DNA of 64,000 bases from Nocardia neocaledoniensis (GTDB lineage: Bacteria; Actinomycetota; Actinomycetes; Mycobacteriales; Mycobacteriaceae): assembly GCF_003182135.1 (NCBI RefSeq), contig NZ_QGTL01000004.1:372001-436000 (forward strand). The letters are read 5' to 3'. Within the stretch, counting starts at the first letter, position 1; the number at the start of each line of letters is the position of its first letter. The position numbers and the translations under genes were made by a program. Shown piece after piece: positions 16,220-24,096 of this stretch. The notes under the pieces were generated by a model. It did no database searches. It had not been told where the DNA came from and saw only the letters and a program-made list of their open reading frames with translations.

Positions 16220-17662
16220 TCATTTCGGTGCCAGCGCCGGTCCGTCCGCGCCCGCGCAGTGCGGCAGGCAGTCGACCCGCTCCGGCGCGGGGGCCCGGCG
16301 CGGGACCCGCAACAGCACACCGGCGACGACGGCGCCGATCAGCAGCAACACCGCGCACCAGCGCATCGCGGTGTCGAAGCCCGCGGCGAAGCCGACCGGG
16401 TCGTCGAAGTCGCCGGACAAGCCGGCCAGGCCGGGAAGCGCCGCGACGGCGAGCAATTGGGCCGTCCTGGCCACCGCGTTGTTCACTCCCGAGGCGATGC
16501 CCGCGTCGGCGACGGGCACCGCCGCCAGCACCGCGCCGGTGAGCGGGGCGACCATCACCGCGAGGCCGAGCCCGAAGATCAGCACGCCGGGCAGCACATC
16601 GGTGAGGTAGTTCGCCTCGGCCCCGACCCGCTGCAACGCGAACACGCCCACCGCGGCCAGCAGCGGGCCCGCGGTCATCGGCAGGCGCGGGCCGTGCCGC
16701 TGCGCCCAGCGTCCGGCGGGCGCCGAGAGCACCAGCATCAGCAGCGTCACCGGCAGGCTGGCCGCGCCCGAAGCCATCGGCGAGTACCCGGAGACCAGCT
16801 GCAACTGCAACACGAGCAGGAAGAAGACGCCCCCCAGCGCGGCGTAGACGAACAGGGTCACCAGGTTCGCCACGGTGAACACGCGCGAGCCGAACAGCGA
16901 CGGCGGCACCAGCGGATTCGGGCTGCGCAACTCGACGAGCACGAACCCGGCCAGGCCGAGCACACCGACGCCGATCAGCACCGGATACCCGTCGATCAAG
17001 CCGAGGGTGAGCGCGCCGAGCGCGCAGGCGACGATCACCGCGCCCGGCACGTCGATCCGGGTCGGCGCCTCGGGATCGCGGCTCTCCGGCACCCACCGCA
17101 CCGCGATCACCGCGACGACCAGCGCCAACGGCACGTTCAACAGGAAGATCGCGCGCCAGCCGACCAGGTCGATCAGGCCGCCGCCCAGCAGCGGACCCAG
17201 CGCGCCCGCCACGCCGCCGAGCCCGGACCACAGCCCGATCGCGCTGCCCTGATCGCGCTCGTCGAGCGAGGCCGAGATCAGCGCCAGACTGCCCGGGGTG
17301 AGCAGCGCGCCCGCGACGCCCTGCAGCAATCGCGCGCCGACCAGCATCTCGATGTTCACCGACACCGCGCACAACAGCGAGGTGAGCGCGAATCCGACGA
17401 TCCCCCAGACGAACACGCGCCGCCGCCCGAGCCGGTCGCCGAGCGAGCCGCCGAGCAGGATGAACGAAGCGAGCGTGAGCGTGTACCCGTTGACGGTCCA
17501 CTGCAGGCCGGCGACGTCGGTGTGCAGCGACTCACCGATGCGAGGCAGCGCGACCGAGACGACGGTGGCGTCCAGCGACGCCATCGAGGAGCCGAGGATG
17601 GTGGCGAGCAGAATCCACCGCCCGGAGGCTGACTTCAGCCGAACCGTCCTGATCGGGGGCAC
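16220..17662 (-). CDS. MFS exporter, DHA2 (EmrB/QacA) type
   Basis: A 480-residue membrane protein with the marks of the DHA2 drug:H+ antiporter family: LDATVVSVALP at the end of helix 1 (about residues 30-40), loop 2-3 motif GDRLGRRRVFV (about 75-85), and motif C-like GPLLGGGLIDLVGWR in helix 5 (about 155-169). About 14 hydrophobic segments can be traced. A GTG start gives the family's usual length. Substrate is unknown; drugs, siderophores or lipids are all possible. The last 30 residues are a Cys-containing tail with no obvious role. Confidence 0.8.
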   Translation of the reverse strand: MPPIRTVRLKSASGRWILLATILGSSMASLDATVVSVALPRIGESLHTDVAGLQWTVNGYTLTLASFILLGGSLGDRLGRRRVFVWGIVGFALTSLLCAVSVNIEMLVGARLLQGVAGALLTPGSLALISASLDERDQGSAIGLWSGLGGVAGALGPLLGGGLIDLVGWRAIFLLNVPLALVVAVIAVRWVPESRDPEAPTRIDVPGAVIVACALGALTLGLIDGYPVLIGVGVLGLAGFVLVELRSPNPLVPPSLFGSRVFTVANLVTLFVYAALGGVFFLLVLQLQLVSGYSPMASGAASLPVTLLMLVLSAPAGRWAQRHGPRLPMTAGPLLAAVGVFALQRVGAEANYLTDVLPGVLIFGLGLAVMVAPLTGAVLAAVPVADAGIASGVNNAVARTAQLLAVAALPGLAGLSGDFDDPVGFAAGFDTAMRWCAVLLLIGAVVAGVLLRVPRRAPAPERVDCLPHCAGADGPALAPK

Positions 17663-17699
17663 CCGTCCAAACTAGCCGTTCGGCAGGCCCGGCACCGGG

Positions 17700-18317
17700 T
17701 TACAGGCTCTCCACGCAGACGACGACGCGTCGCTCTTCGTACTTGAAGCCCGAGTCGGCGGCGTCGGGGCAGGAGTCGACGCTGTCGGTGTCGTTCTTGA
17801 TGGTGATGACCTTGACCGGCTCCGAACCCCCCTCACTGCACTCGATGCGCTTGGGCTCGTCGCCGCCGACGTCCATGCAGCCGCCGACCACCCAGTCGAT
17901 GTCGAGACACAGCGCGCCGGTCTCGATGCCGTTGAGGGTCTCGGCGTAGTAGTTGTCGCGGTCGCTGATGCAGCCGCTGCTGGTCTTGGCCTTGCCGATG
18001 ACCTTGTAGTTCGACGAACGGCTGCCGCAGGACGCCTTCTCGATCGTCGCGTCGGTGACGGTGCCGCCGAGCGAGACGCAGTCGCCGACGTTGGCCTGGA
18101 AGTCGGTGTCGCCGCCCTTGCTCGAGGTCGGCGCCGGTTTGCTGGTCGTCGGCTTGCCCGGTTTCGTCGTCGGGCTGCCGGTGCTGGTCGCGGGGACCAC
18201 ATCGATAGCGGGTTGTGCGTGGCCGTCGATGGTGCCACCGCACCCGGTCGCGACGAACGCGGTCACCGCGATGGCGACGGCGCCGACGATACGGCCGATG
18301 GGCAGGTCTGCAAACAC
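17700..18317 (-). CDS. LppU-type lipoprotein
   Basis: A 205-residue lipoprotein: hydrophobic N-terminus with lipobox FVATGC (Cys about residue 26), a Thr/Pro/Lys linker (about 40-68), then a Cys-rich globular domain. The order of its conserved blocks (NVGDCVSLGG, KASCGSRSSNYKVIGK, LCLDIDWVVGGCM, then a closing RRVVVCVESL) matches what I recall of LppU (SCO3897/Rv2784c-like) proteins. Eight or so cysteines suggest several disulphides outside the membrane. Function is not known. It reads leftward toward the exporter gene, 37 bases away. Confidence 0.68.
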   Translation of the reverse strand: MFADLPIGRIVGAVAIAVTAFVATGCGGTIDGHAQPAIDVVPATSTGSPTTKPGKPTTSKPAPTSSKGGDTDFQANVGDCVSLGGTVTDATIEKASCGSRSSNYKVIGKAKTSSGCISDRDNYYAETLNGIETGALCLDIDWVVGGCMDVGGDEPKRIECSEGGSEPVKVITIKNDTDSVDSCPDAADSGFKYEERRVVVCVESL

Positions 18318-18430
18318 CTACTGTGAATACACCACCGGAGCCACCCGCGTCGACTCGATCGCGCGGGCCGGTCGCCGGTTACCCTTGGTCTTCGGCCTCC
18401 CGGCCGAACCTGCATCAGGAGGTGAACCCG

Positions 18431-19690
18431 ATGGTGGCGGCAACGGCGGGAGATTTCGGGCCGAGGACCAAGCGCGGTGGCGAGCCACTCGCGGCACCTC
18501 GGCAGATGCTGGTGGATCCGCGGTTCATCCGGCTGGCCGATCACTTCTTCGGCCTCTTCCCGCAGCCCCACCGCGGCGGTGGCGCGCTGGCCGTCTACCT
18601 GGACGGCAGGCCGGTGGTGGACATCTGGGCCGGCTGGGCGGCCAAGGATCAGCGCTGGAACGGCGAACACGTCGCGCTCACCTTCTCCACCGGAAAGGGC
18701 GTCGCGGCCACGGTGGTGCACCGGCTGGCCGAGCGCGGGCTCATCGACTACGAGGCGCCGGTCGCGGGGTACTGGCCCGAATTCGCCGCGCACGGCAAGC
18801 ACGACATCACCGTGCGCGACGTGCTCTCGCACCGGGCCGGACTGCACCGCGTGCGCGGGCTGGTGCCCGGCCGCGAGGGCATCCTCGACTACGACGCGGT
18901 GATCACCGCGCTGGCCGAGAGCCCGGCCGACCCTCGCCGGATCAGGTCGTCGGGCTATCACGCGATCACCTTCGGCTGGCTGGTCGCCGAGATCGTGCGG
19001 CGCGTCACGGGCGAGCCGTTCACCGAGGTCTTGCGCCGGGAAGTGGCCGAGCCCTTGGGAACCGAGGAATTCTGGTTCCAGGTCCCGCCGGCGCAGCGGT
19101 ACCGGATCGCCAAGATCTTCCCGCATCTCGCGCCGCCGGGGATCCGCTGGAACACCGCGTCGTCGGTGCTGTCCTGGGTGCGGCCGGTGCGCGGGCTGGC
19201 CGAGGCCGGGATGCCGGAGAGTTTCGACGAACTGGTGCGCGACCCACGCGTGCACGACGCGGTGATGCCCGGCTGGAACGGGGTGTTCTCGGCGCGGGCG
19301 CTGGCCAGGATGTACGGCGCCCTCGCCAACGACGGTGTGGTGTACACCGGCGCCGACGAGCCGGTGCGGTTCCTGCGCCCGGAGACGATCGCGGCGGTCA
19401 ACCGGACCCAGCAGACCGACAGCCGCGACTACGTCCTCGGTCTGCCGCTGCGCTTCACCCTCGGCTATCACCGCCCCGTCCTGATGACCAAGCAGCAGCC
19501 GCGACACGCGTTCGGGCACTATGGGATCGGCGGGTCGGGTGCCTACGCCGATCCGGATCTGCGGATGTCGATCGCGTTCGTCACCAATCGGCTCGGCAAC
19601 GCGGTCACCGCGCTGGGCGACGCGCGGCTGGCGAAACTGTCGGCGATCGCGCAGGGCACGGTGCGCAGGCTGCGCGCGAGCGAGCACTGA
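18431..19690 (+). CDS. Serine hydrolase of the class C beta-lactamase/EstB fold
   Basis: A 419-residue protein. The nucleophile motif S-x-x-K is FSTGKG (Ser about residue 82), the second motif is likely GYHAITFG (Tyr about 176), and HYGIGGSG near the C-terminus (about 363) stands where the third H/K-x-G motif is expected. There is no signal peptide. Actinobacterial enzymes of this build are mostly esterases such as LipL/EstB relatives rather than true beta-lactamases. The ATG follows a near-perfect AGGAGGTGA. It ends 42 bases before the P450 gene on the same strand. Confidence 0.78.
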   Translation: MVAATAGDFGPRTKRGGEPLAAPRQMLVDPRFIRLADHFFGLFPQPHRGGGALAVYLDGRPVVDIWAGWAAKDQRWNGEHVALTFSTGKGVAATVVHRLAERGLIDYEAPVAGYWPEFAAHGKHDITVRDVLSHRAGLHRVRGLVPGREGILDYDAVITALAESPADPRRIRSSGYHAITFGWLVAEIVRRVTGEPFTEVLRREVAEPLGTEEFWFQVPPAQRYRIAKIFPHLAPPGIRWNTASSVLSWVRPVRGLAEAGMPESFDELVRDPRVHDAVMPGWNGVFSARALARMYGALANDGVVYTGADEPVRFLRPETIAAVNRTQQTDSRDYVLGLPLRFTLGYHRPVLMTKQQPRHAFGHYGIGGSGAYADPDLRMSIAFVTNRLGNAVTALGDARLAKLSAIAQGTVRRLRASEH

Positions 19691-19732
19691 GTGTTTCGAA
19701 CCGGTCGCGGCCACCCCCGCGTAGGTAAGGAC

Positions 19733-21094
19733 ATGAACGCGCCGACACCACCGCGCCTGTCGCTGCCGCACGGCCTGGCCGCGGCCTGGGACCTGGACGG
19801 TTACCTGCGCCGGCGCGCCCGCCGCGGCGATCCGTTCGCGGTGGGCTTCCCCGGCTTTCCGCCGGTGCTGTTCACCGGCACGGCTGACGGCGCGCGGGAA
19901 CTGTTCCGTATTCCCGCGGCGGCGGTGCGGCCGCCCGGCCCGAATCCGATCGAGCCGATGGTGGGCGCCGCGTCGCTGATCCTCAGTTCCGGCGCACGGC
20001 ACCGCACCGACCGCACCTTGCTCGCACCGGCGCTGCACGGGGCGCGCACGAAGGAACTGGCGGGGGTGATCCGCGAGGCGACCCTGGCCGAGATCGAAAG
20101 CGGTTCCGGCGCAACGGGTCCGTGGCGGGTCGGGACCACATTCGATGCCTTGTCCGCAGCACGGTCGATCACCCAGCGCGTCATCCTGGCCACCGCGTTC
20201 GGCCCGGCCGCCGGTGACGCGCCCGGCTCGGCCCGCCGCGCCGACCGCGCGGTCGAATACGCCGGAGCCATCGCCGATTTCCTCGCCTCGTTCACCACAC
20301 CGCTGCTCGCCGCGCCGGTATTGCGCCGTGGCCCAGCGGGATTCGGGCCGTGGGGCAGATTCGTCGCCGCCCGCGCCCGGCTCGATCGTCTGATCCAGGG
20401 CGACATCGATCGACGCCGCGCCGTCGGCCCCGGCGACGGCGGCCTGCTCGATCTGCTCCTGACCACCCGCTACGACGACGGCAGCACCCTCACCGACACC
20501 GAACTGCGCGAACAGCTCCGCACCCTGCTCGTCGCGGGCCACGAGACGACGGCGACGACCCTGACCTGGGCGCTCTACCACCTGCACCGTGAGCCAGGGC
20601 TGCGCTCCCGGCTCACCGCCGAACTCGCCGACGCCCCAACCGATCCCGAGGAACAGGCCGCCTCGCCCCTGCTCGGCGCACTCTGCCAGGAGACCCTGCG
20701 CCTGCACCCGCCGGTGCCGATGGTGCTGCGCACCCTCACCGAACCGCGGCGCTGGCGCGGGGTCGACCTCGCCGCCGGCCAGACCATCGGCCTCGCGGTC
20801 GGCGTGCTGCACAGCCAGCCGTCGACGTGGCCCGCGCCCCGCCTGTTCCATCCCGACCGCTTCCTCGACCGCAAGATCGCGCCGTCCGACTACGCGCCGT
20901 TCGGCGGGGGCCACCGTCGGTGCATCGGCGCCACGCTGGCCGAACACGAGCTGCGCAGCGTCCTGGCCATGCTGGTGACCGAGACCGAGCTGAGGTTGGA
21001 GCCCGCCCTCGCTCTCGGCAGGCGACCACGGGCCGTGCCTCGCAATCTCGCGACGGCACCAGGTCGTCCGATTCGGTTCGTCCGGGTCGCCTGA
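19733..21094 (+). CDS. Cytochrome P450
   Basis: A 453-residue soluble P450. Visible elements: I-helix LVAGHETTATTLTWAL (about residues 265-280), K-helix ETLRLHP with the E-x-x-R pair (about 321-327), and the haem loop FGGGHRRCIG with the ligand Cys (about 397). The N-terminus lacks a membrane anchor. The layout resembles CYP families such as CYP110/CYP1xx with fatty-acid-like substrates, but the substrate cannot be read. No ferredoxin or reductase gene is adjacent. The ATG follows GTAGGTAAGG. It is probably co-transcribed with the hydrolase gene. Confidence 0.9.
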   Translation: MNAPTPPRLSLPHGLAAAWDLDGYLRRRARRGDPFAVGFPGFPPVLFTGTADGARELFRIPAAAVRPPGPNPIEPMVGAASLILSSGARHRTDRTLLAPALHGARTKELAGVIREATLAEIESGSGATGPWRVGTTFDALSAARSITQRVILATAFGPAAGDAPGSARRADRAVEYAGAIADFLASFTTPLLAAPVLRRGPAGFGPWGRFVAARARLDRLIQGDIDRRRAVGPGDGGLLDLLLTTRYDDGSTLTDTELREQLRTLLVAGHETTATTLTWALYHLHREPGLRSRLTAELADAPTDPEEQAASPLLGALCQETLRLHPPVPMVLRTLTEPRRWRGVDLAAGQTIGLAVGVLHSQPSTWPAPRLFHPDRFLDRKIAPSDYAPFGGGHRRCIGATLAEHELRSVLAMLVTETELRLEPALALGRRPRAVPRNLATAPGRPIRFVRVA

Positions 21095-21120
21095 CGTCTC
21101 ATAATCAAAGTCTCAATGCT

Positions 21121-21825
21121 TCACGTTTTGAGACAGCGGTAGACCGTGGCCCGCGACACCCCGAACCTGGCGCCGATCTCCGCGGCGCCGACACCCTCGG
21201 CGTGCAGCGCCCTCATCTCGTCGACGCGGTCGGCGCCGAGCTTCGCCGGCCGCCCACCGGCCCGTCCACGGGCCCGGCCCCGCGTCACCGTGCCGACCGG
21301 CGCGCCCAGCAGTACCCGCGCCCCGTCGAGGATCAGCTCGCGCAGCGTCGCGGCGGGCACGTCCCGGAACAGGACCACCGGATCCGCCAGCCCCGCCACC
21401 ACCTGCGAAGCCCTGACCCGCGCTTCGAGGCCCGCCGCCGGGCCCGCGACCAGCGTGTTGGCGAGCGCGATCGCGGCACGGAACCGATCCGCGATCGGCG
21501 CCTGGACCAGCAGTGTCATGTCCTTGACCAGCATGGTGAGGGTGTGCCGGTGACGCAGATGCACATCGACATAGCCCTCGATCGCCCGCCACCGCACCGC
21601 CTCGGGGTCGCCGCCCGCCTCGGCCGCGGCCAGCACCGCCTCCAGCTCGTCGAGCAGCGGGACGGTGAGCCGTTGGAGGATCGCTTCCTTCGAATCGAAG
21701 TGGTAGTAGAGCGCCGCCTTGGTGATGCCGACCTCGTCGGCGATGGCCTGCATGGCCGTGGCGCGGTAGCCGCGCGCCGAGAACAGCTCGCCCGCGGCGG
21801 ACAGGATCCGCTCGGATGTCGTCAC
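21121..21825 (-). CDS. TetR-family regulator with a C-terminal resolvase-type HTH
   Basis: A 234-residue protein. The TetR_N DNA-binding region lies at about residues 4-50 (SERILSAAGELFSARGYRA ... VGITKAALYYHFDSKEAIL). A helical ligand-binding core runs to about residue 178. The last 44 residues begin GRPAKLGADRV and contain the segment AEIGARFGVSRATVYRCL, the helix-turn-helix of Hin/Tn3 resolvases (HTH_7). Two DNA-binding folds in one regulator is unusual. The GTG at 21825 follows GAGGTAAG and matches the usual TetR N-terminus. It is divergent from an alpha/beta hydrolase gene, the likely target. Confidence 0.85.
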   Translation of the reverse strand: MTTSERILSAAGELFSARGYRATAMQAIADEVGITKAALYYHFDSKEAILQRLTVPLLDELEAVLAAAEAGGDPEAVRWRAIEGYVDVHLRHRHTLTMLVKDMTLLVQAPIADRFRAAIALANTLVAGPAAGLEARVRASQVVAGLADPVVLFRDVPAATLRELILDGARVLLGAPVGTVTRGRARGRAGGRPAKLGADRVDEMRALHAEGVGAAEIGARFGVSRATVYRCLKT

Positions 21826-21855
21826 AATCCACTTACCTCGGGTCAGTCGATGGGG

Positions 21856-21881
21856 TAGTCTGCCGACCAAGGGTCAGTCTA
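21856..21881. promoter_or_regulatory. Candidate operator of the TetR/HTH regulator
   Basis: In the 76-base gap between the divergent TetR and hydrolase genes, TAGTCTGCC and GTCAGTCTA form an imperfect 26-bp inverted repeat (7 of 9 positions symmetrical). A further copy of the half-site GGGTCAGTC occurs at 21840. A dimer site plus an extra half-site would suit a regulator with an extra DNA-binding domain. This is inferred from position and symmetry only. Confidence 0.45.
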
Positions 21882-21901
21882 TTGCCGCGGAGTTGGTCGC
21901 C

Positions 21902-22810
21902 ATGGGAAGCACGGTCACATTCGATGTCGCGGGCACCCGGTGCGCCGGGCGCCTCTGGGTGCCCGCCGGCGCGGGTCCGGTGCCCTGCGTGGTGCTCTGC
22001 CACGGCTTCAGCGGGACCATGGACCGGCTGTTCGACTACGCCGAACGCTTCGCGGCGGCCGGGTTCGCGGCCCTCGTCTTCGACTATCGCGGCTTCGGCG
22101 CGAGCGCGGGCGAGCCGCGCCAGGTGCCGACGATCGCCGGCCAGCTCGACGATCTGCGCGGCGCCATCGCCTTCGCCCGCGCGCACCCACAAGTCGACTC
22201 GGAACGCGTTGTCCTGTGGGGCAATTCGCTCGGCGGCGCGCACGCGGTGACGGTCGCCGCCGATGATCCCCGGATCTCCGCCGTGGTGGCGCAGATCCCG
22301 TTCAACGGCTTCCCGAAGAAGGTGGCGGGCCGGTCGACCGCCGACACCCTGCGGCTGCTGGCGGCGATCGTGGACGATGCCGCGCGCGGCGCGCTCGGAC
22401 TGCGACCGCGCTATATCCCGATGGTCGGCGCGCCCGGCACGACAGCCGTGACCACCACCCATGAGGCCGAGCAGCACATCCGCACCCTCACCGGGGACGG
22501 GGAGACCAGCTGGCGCAACACCGTCGCCCCGCGCGCGCTACTGACGATGATGACGCGGTATCGCCCGGCCGAGTCCGCCGCCCGGCTGCGTTGCCCGCTG
22601 CTGGTCTGCGCCGCCGCCGACGACCACGAGACGCCGGTGGCGACCAGCCGGGAGCTGGCCGAGCGCGCGCCCGACGGCGAACTGCGGGTCTATCCGGGCA
22701 CCCACTTCAGCTTCTACACCGATCAATCGCTGCGCGAGCGCGTCGTCGCCGAGCAGATCGAGTTCGCCCGCTCCGCGACCATAGCGAGCCACTTCACAAA
22801 TCCGGAGTGA
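21902..22810 (+). CDS. Alpha/beta hydrolase
   Basis: A 302-residue hydrolase. The oxyanion motif is LCHGFSG (about residues 37-43), the nucleophile elbow GNSLGG (Ser about 109), the acid Asp in AAADDHETP (about 242), and the His in GTHFSFY (about 272). DYRGFGASAG (about 66-75) is typical of DUF1749/dienelactone-like serine hydrolases. No signal peptide. Probably controlled by the divergent TetR protein, which suggests breakdown of a small hydrophobic ester or thioester. The first ATG is used; a TTG three codons upstream is possible. Confidence 0.8.
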   Translation: MGSTVTFDVAGTRCAGRLWVPAGAGPVPCVVLCHGFSGTMDRLFDYAERFAAAGFAALVFDYRGFGASAGEPRQVPTIAGQLDDLRGAIAFARAHPQVDSERVVLWGNSLGGAHAVTVAADDPRISAVVAQIPFNGFPKKVAGRSTADTLRLLAAIVDDAARGALGLRPRYIPMVGAPGTTAVTTTHEAEQHIRTLTGDGETSWRNTVAPRALLTMMTRYRPAESAARLRCPLLVCAAADDHETPVATSRELAERAPDGELRVYPGTHFSFYTDQSLRERVVAEQIEFARSATIASHFTNPE

Positions 22811-22821
22811 TTTCGATCACT
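22806..22821. promoter_or_regulatory. Crp/GlxR-like site
   Basis: AGTGATTTCGATCACT has perfect outer symmetry with the Crp-type core GTGA-N6-TCAC. It overlaps the stop of the hydrolase gene and lies about 270 bases before the L,D-transpeptidase start. In mycobacteria and corynebacteria this motif is read by Crp (Rv3676)/GlxR with cAMP. Confidence 0.45.
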
Positions 22822-22914
22822 TGACGTTTGAAGCTCACACGGATGTGCTTCCAGCGGCCCCGAGATCACTCCCGTCGACTCGCCGCCGTGAGCGTGGCGT
22901 TTGACGAAAGCCGG

Positions 22915-22947
22915 TGGATCACAGCCTGTTATGTGATCCAGGGCACA
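22915..22947. promoter_or_regulatory. Second Crp-like site inside a 9-bp inverted repeat
   Basis: TGTGATCCAGGGCACA (22932-22947) matches TGTGA-N6-TCACA at 9 of 10 fixed positions. Its left half is also the right arm of TGGATCACA-N8-TGTGATCCA (22915-22940), a perfect 9-bp inverted repeat. TTGACG at 22901 may be a -35 element. The rest of the 278-base leader (to 23088) has short stems but no riboswitch I can name. Confidence 0.4.
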
Positions 22948-23088
22948 GAGTTGCCAGGTCGTTATCGCGACGCAACGCCGCTGGCACGTTGTCACCCCGG
23001 CCAGGTAGGAATGGACGGTCAGGGTCGGGGAGTAGTAACGCGTCAATCACGAAGATCTCGTGGCGCCTCGTGCGGCACGGGAGATGGA

Positions 23089-23973
23089 ATGGACGAGAAA
23101 CCTATGCACTACGAGGCACATACGCAGCGATCGCGTCGGCTTCGCCGGGGCCTGCTGCTGTCGGCGGCCATCGCGACGACCGGCGCACTGCTGGTGATTC
23201 CCGCGCAGGCCGAGCCGACCCTCCCGGGCTCCGGTTCCAGCCAGCCCGCGGTGGACGCGCCCGCCGCCCAGGCGCCGTTCGCGCCGCCGAACATCAACAT
23301 CGCCGACGGCGAGACCGTCGGCGTCGCGCAGCCGATCGCCATCACCTTCAAGGAGCCGGTCACCGACCGCGCGGCCGCGGAGAAGGCCATCAAGGTCACC
23401 TCCAGCAACCCCGCGCCCGGCCACTTCTACTGGACCGGCGAGAAGCAGGTGCGCTGGAAGCCGAACGAGTTCTGGCCGGCCAACACCGACGTCACCGTCG
23501 TGGCGGGCGGCACCACCAGCTCGTTCCACATCGGTGACGCGTTCGTCGCCTACGTGGACGACAACACCAAGACGATCACCGTGACGGTCAACGGCGAGAC
23601 GGTGCGCGAGATGCCGACCTCGCTCGGCAAGCCCGGCTACGAGACCCCCAACGGCACCTACATCGTGGGTGAGCGGCTCGAGAAGATGACCATGGACTCC
23701 TCCACCTACGGCGTCCCGGTCACCGATCCCGAGGGTTACAAGCTCGAGGTCGAGTACGCCACCCGCCTGTCCAACAGCGGCATCTTCGTGCACGCCGCGC
23801 CGTGGTCGGTCGGTCAGCAGGGCTACTCCAACGCCAGCCACGGCTGCCTGAACGTGAGCACCGAGAACGCCAAGTGGTTCCTCGAGAACGCCAAGCGCGG
23901 CGACGCCGTGATCGTCTCCAACACCCAGGGCCCGACCCTGAGTTCCGGTGACGGACTGGGCGACTGGAACTGA
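23089..23973 (+). CDS. L,D-transpeptidase with Ig-like domain
   Basis: A 294-residue exported enzyme: basic N-terminus, hydrophobic segment (about residues 19-38) ending near PAQA, an Ala/Pro linker, an Ig-like domain (about 64-150) and a YkuD catalytic domain (about 155-280). The active-site signature is HAAPWSVGQQGYSNASHGCLN, with first His about residue 235 and catalytic Cys about 253. It makes 3-3 crosslinks in peptidoglycan. There is no lipobox, so it resembles the smaller mycobacterial Ldt enzymes. The ATG at 23089 follows GGGAGATGG; a second ATG five codons later is possible. It ends at a strong terminator. Confidence 0.88.
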   Translation: MDEKPMHYEAHTQRSRRLRRGLLLSAAIATTGALLVIPAQAEPTLPGSGSSQPAVDAPAAQAPFAPPNINIADGETVGVAQPIAITFKEPVTDRAAAEKAIKVTSSNPAPGHFYWTGEKQVRWKPNEFWPANTDVTVVAGGTTSSFHIGDAFVAYVDDNTKTITVTVNGETVREMPTSLGKPGYETPNGTYIVGERLEKMTMDSSTYGVPVTDPEGYKLEVEYATRLSNSGIFVHAAPWSVGQQGYSNASHGCLNVSTENAKWFLENAKRGDAVIVSNTQGPTLSSGDGLGDWN

Positions 23974-23983
23974 TTCACTGAAC

Positions 23984-24030
23984 AAAAGCCGAACAATACG
24001 ATCAATCGCGATCGTGTTGTTCGGCTTTTT
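23984..24030 (+). terminator. Intrinsic terminator after the L,D-transpeptidase
   Basis: A 20-bp stem (23984-24003 with 24010-24029) has one G-U pair, a six-base loop and a final TTTTT. It separates the transpeptidase unit from the ugp operon. Confidence 0.9.
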
Positions 24031-24096
24031 GCTGTACTCAGCCCTGTGCGCCCGATGTTCAGAAGATCGGCGGCCAGGGTTAACCAACAGTTCGCC

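Noticed and set aside
18263..20947. 894-codon open frame on the minus strand opposite the serine hydrolase and P450 genes
   Set aside because: It is antisense to two genes with full catalytic motifs; its product is low-complexity Arg/Gly/Ala/His, typical of a high-GC shadow frame.
22948..23088. c-di-AMP (ydaO) riboswitch before the L,D-transpeptidase
   Set aside because: Such riboswitches precede some actinobacterial wall genes, but I could not match the conserved core in this leader.
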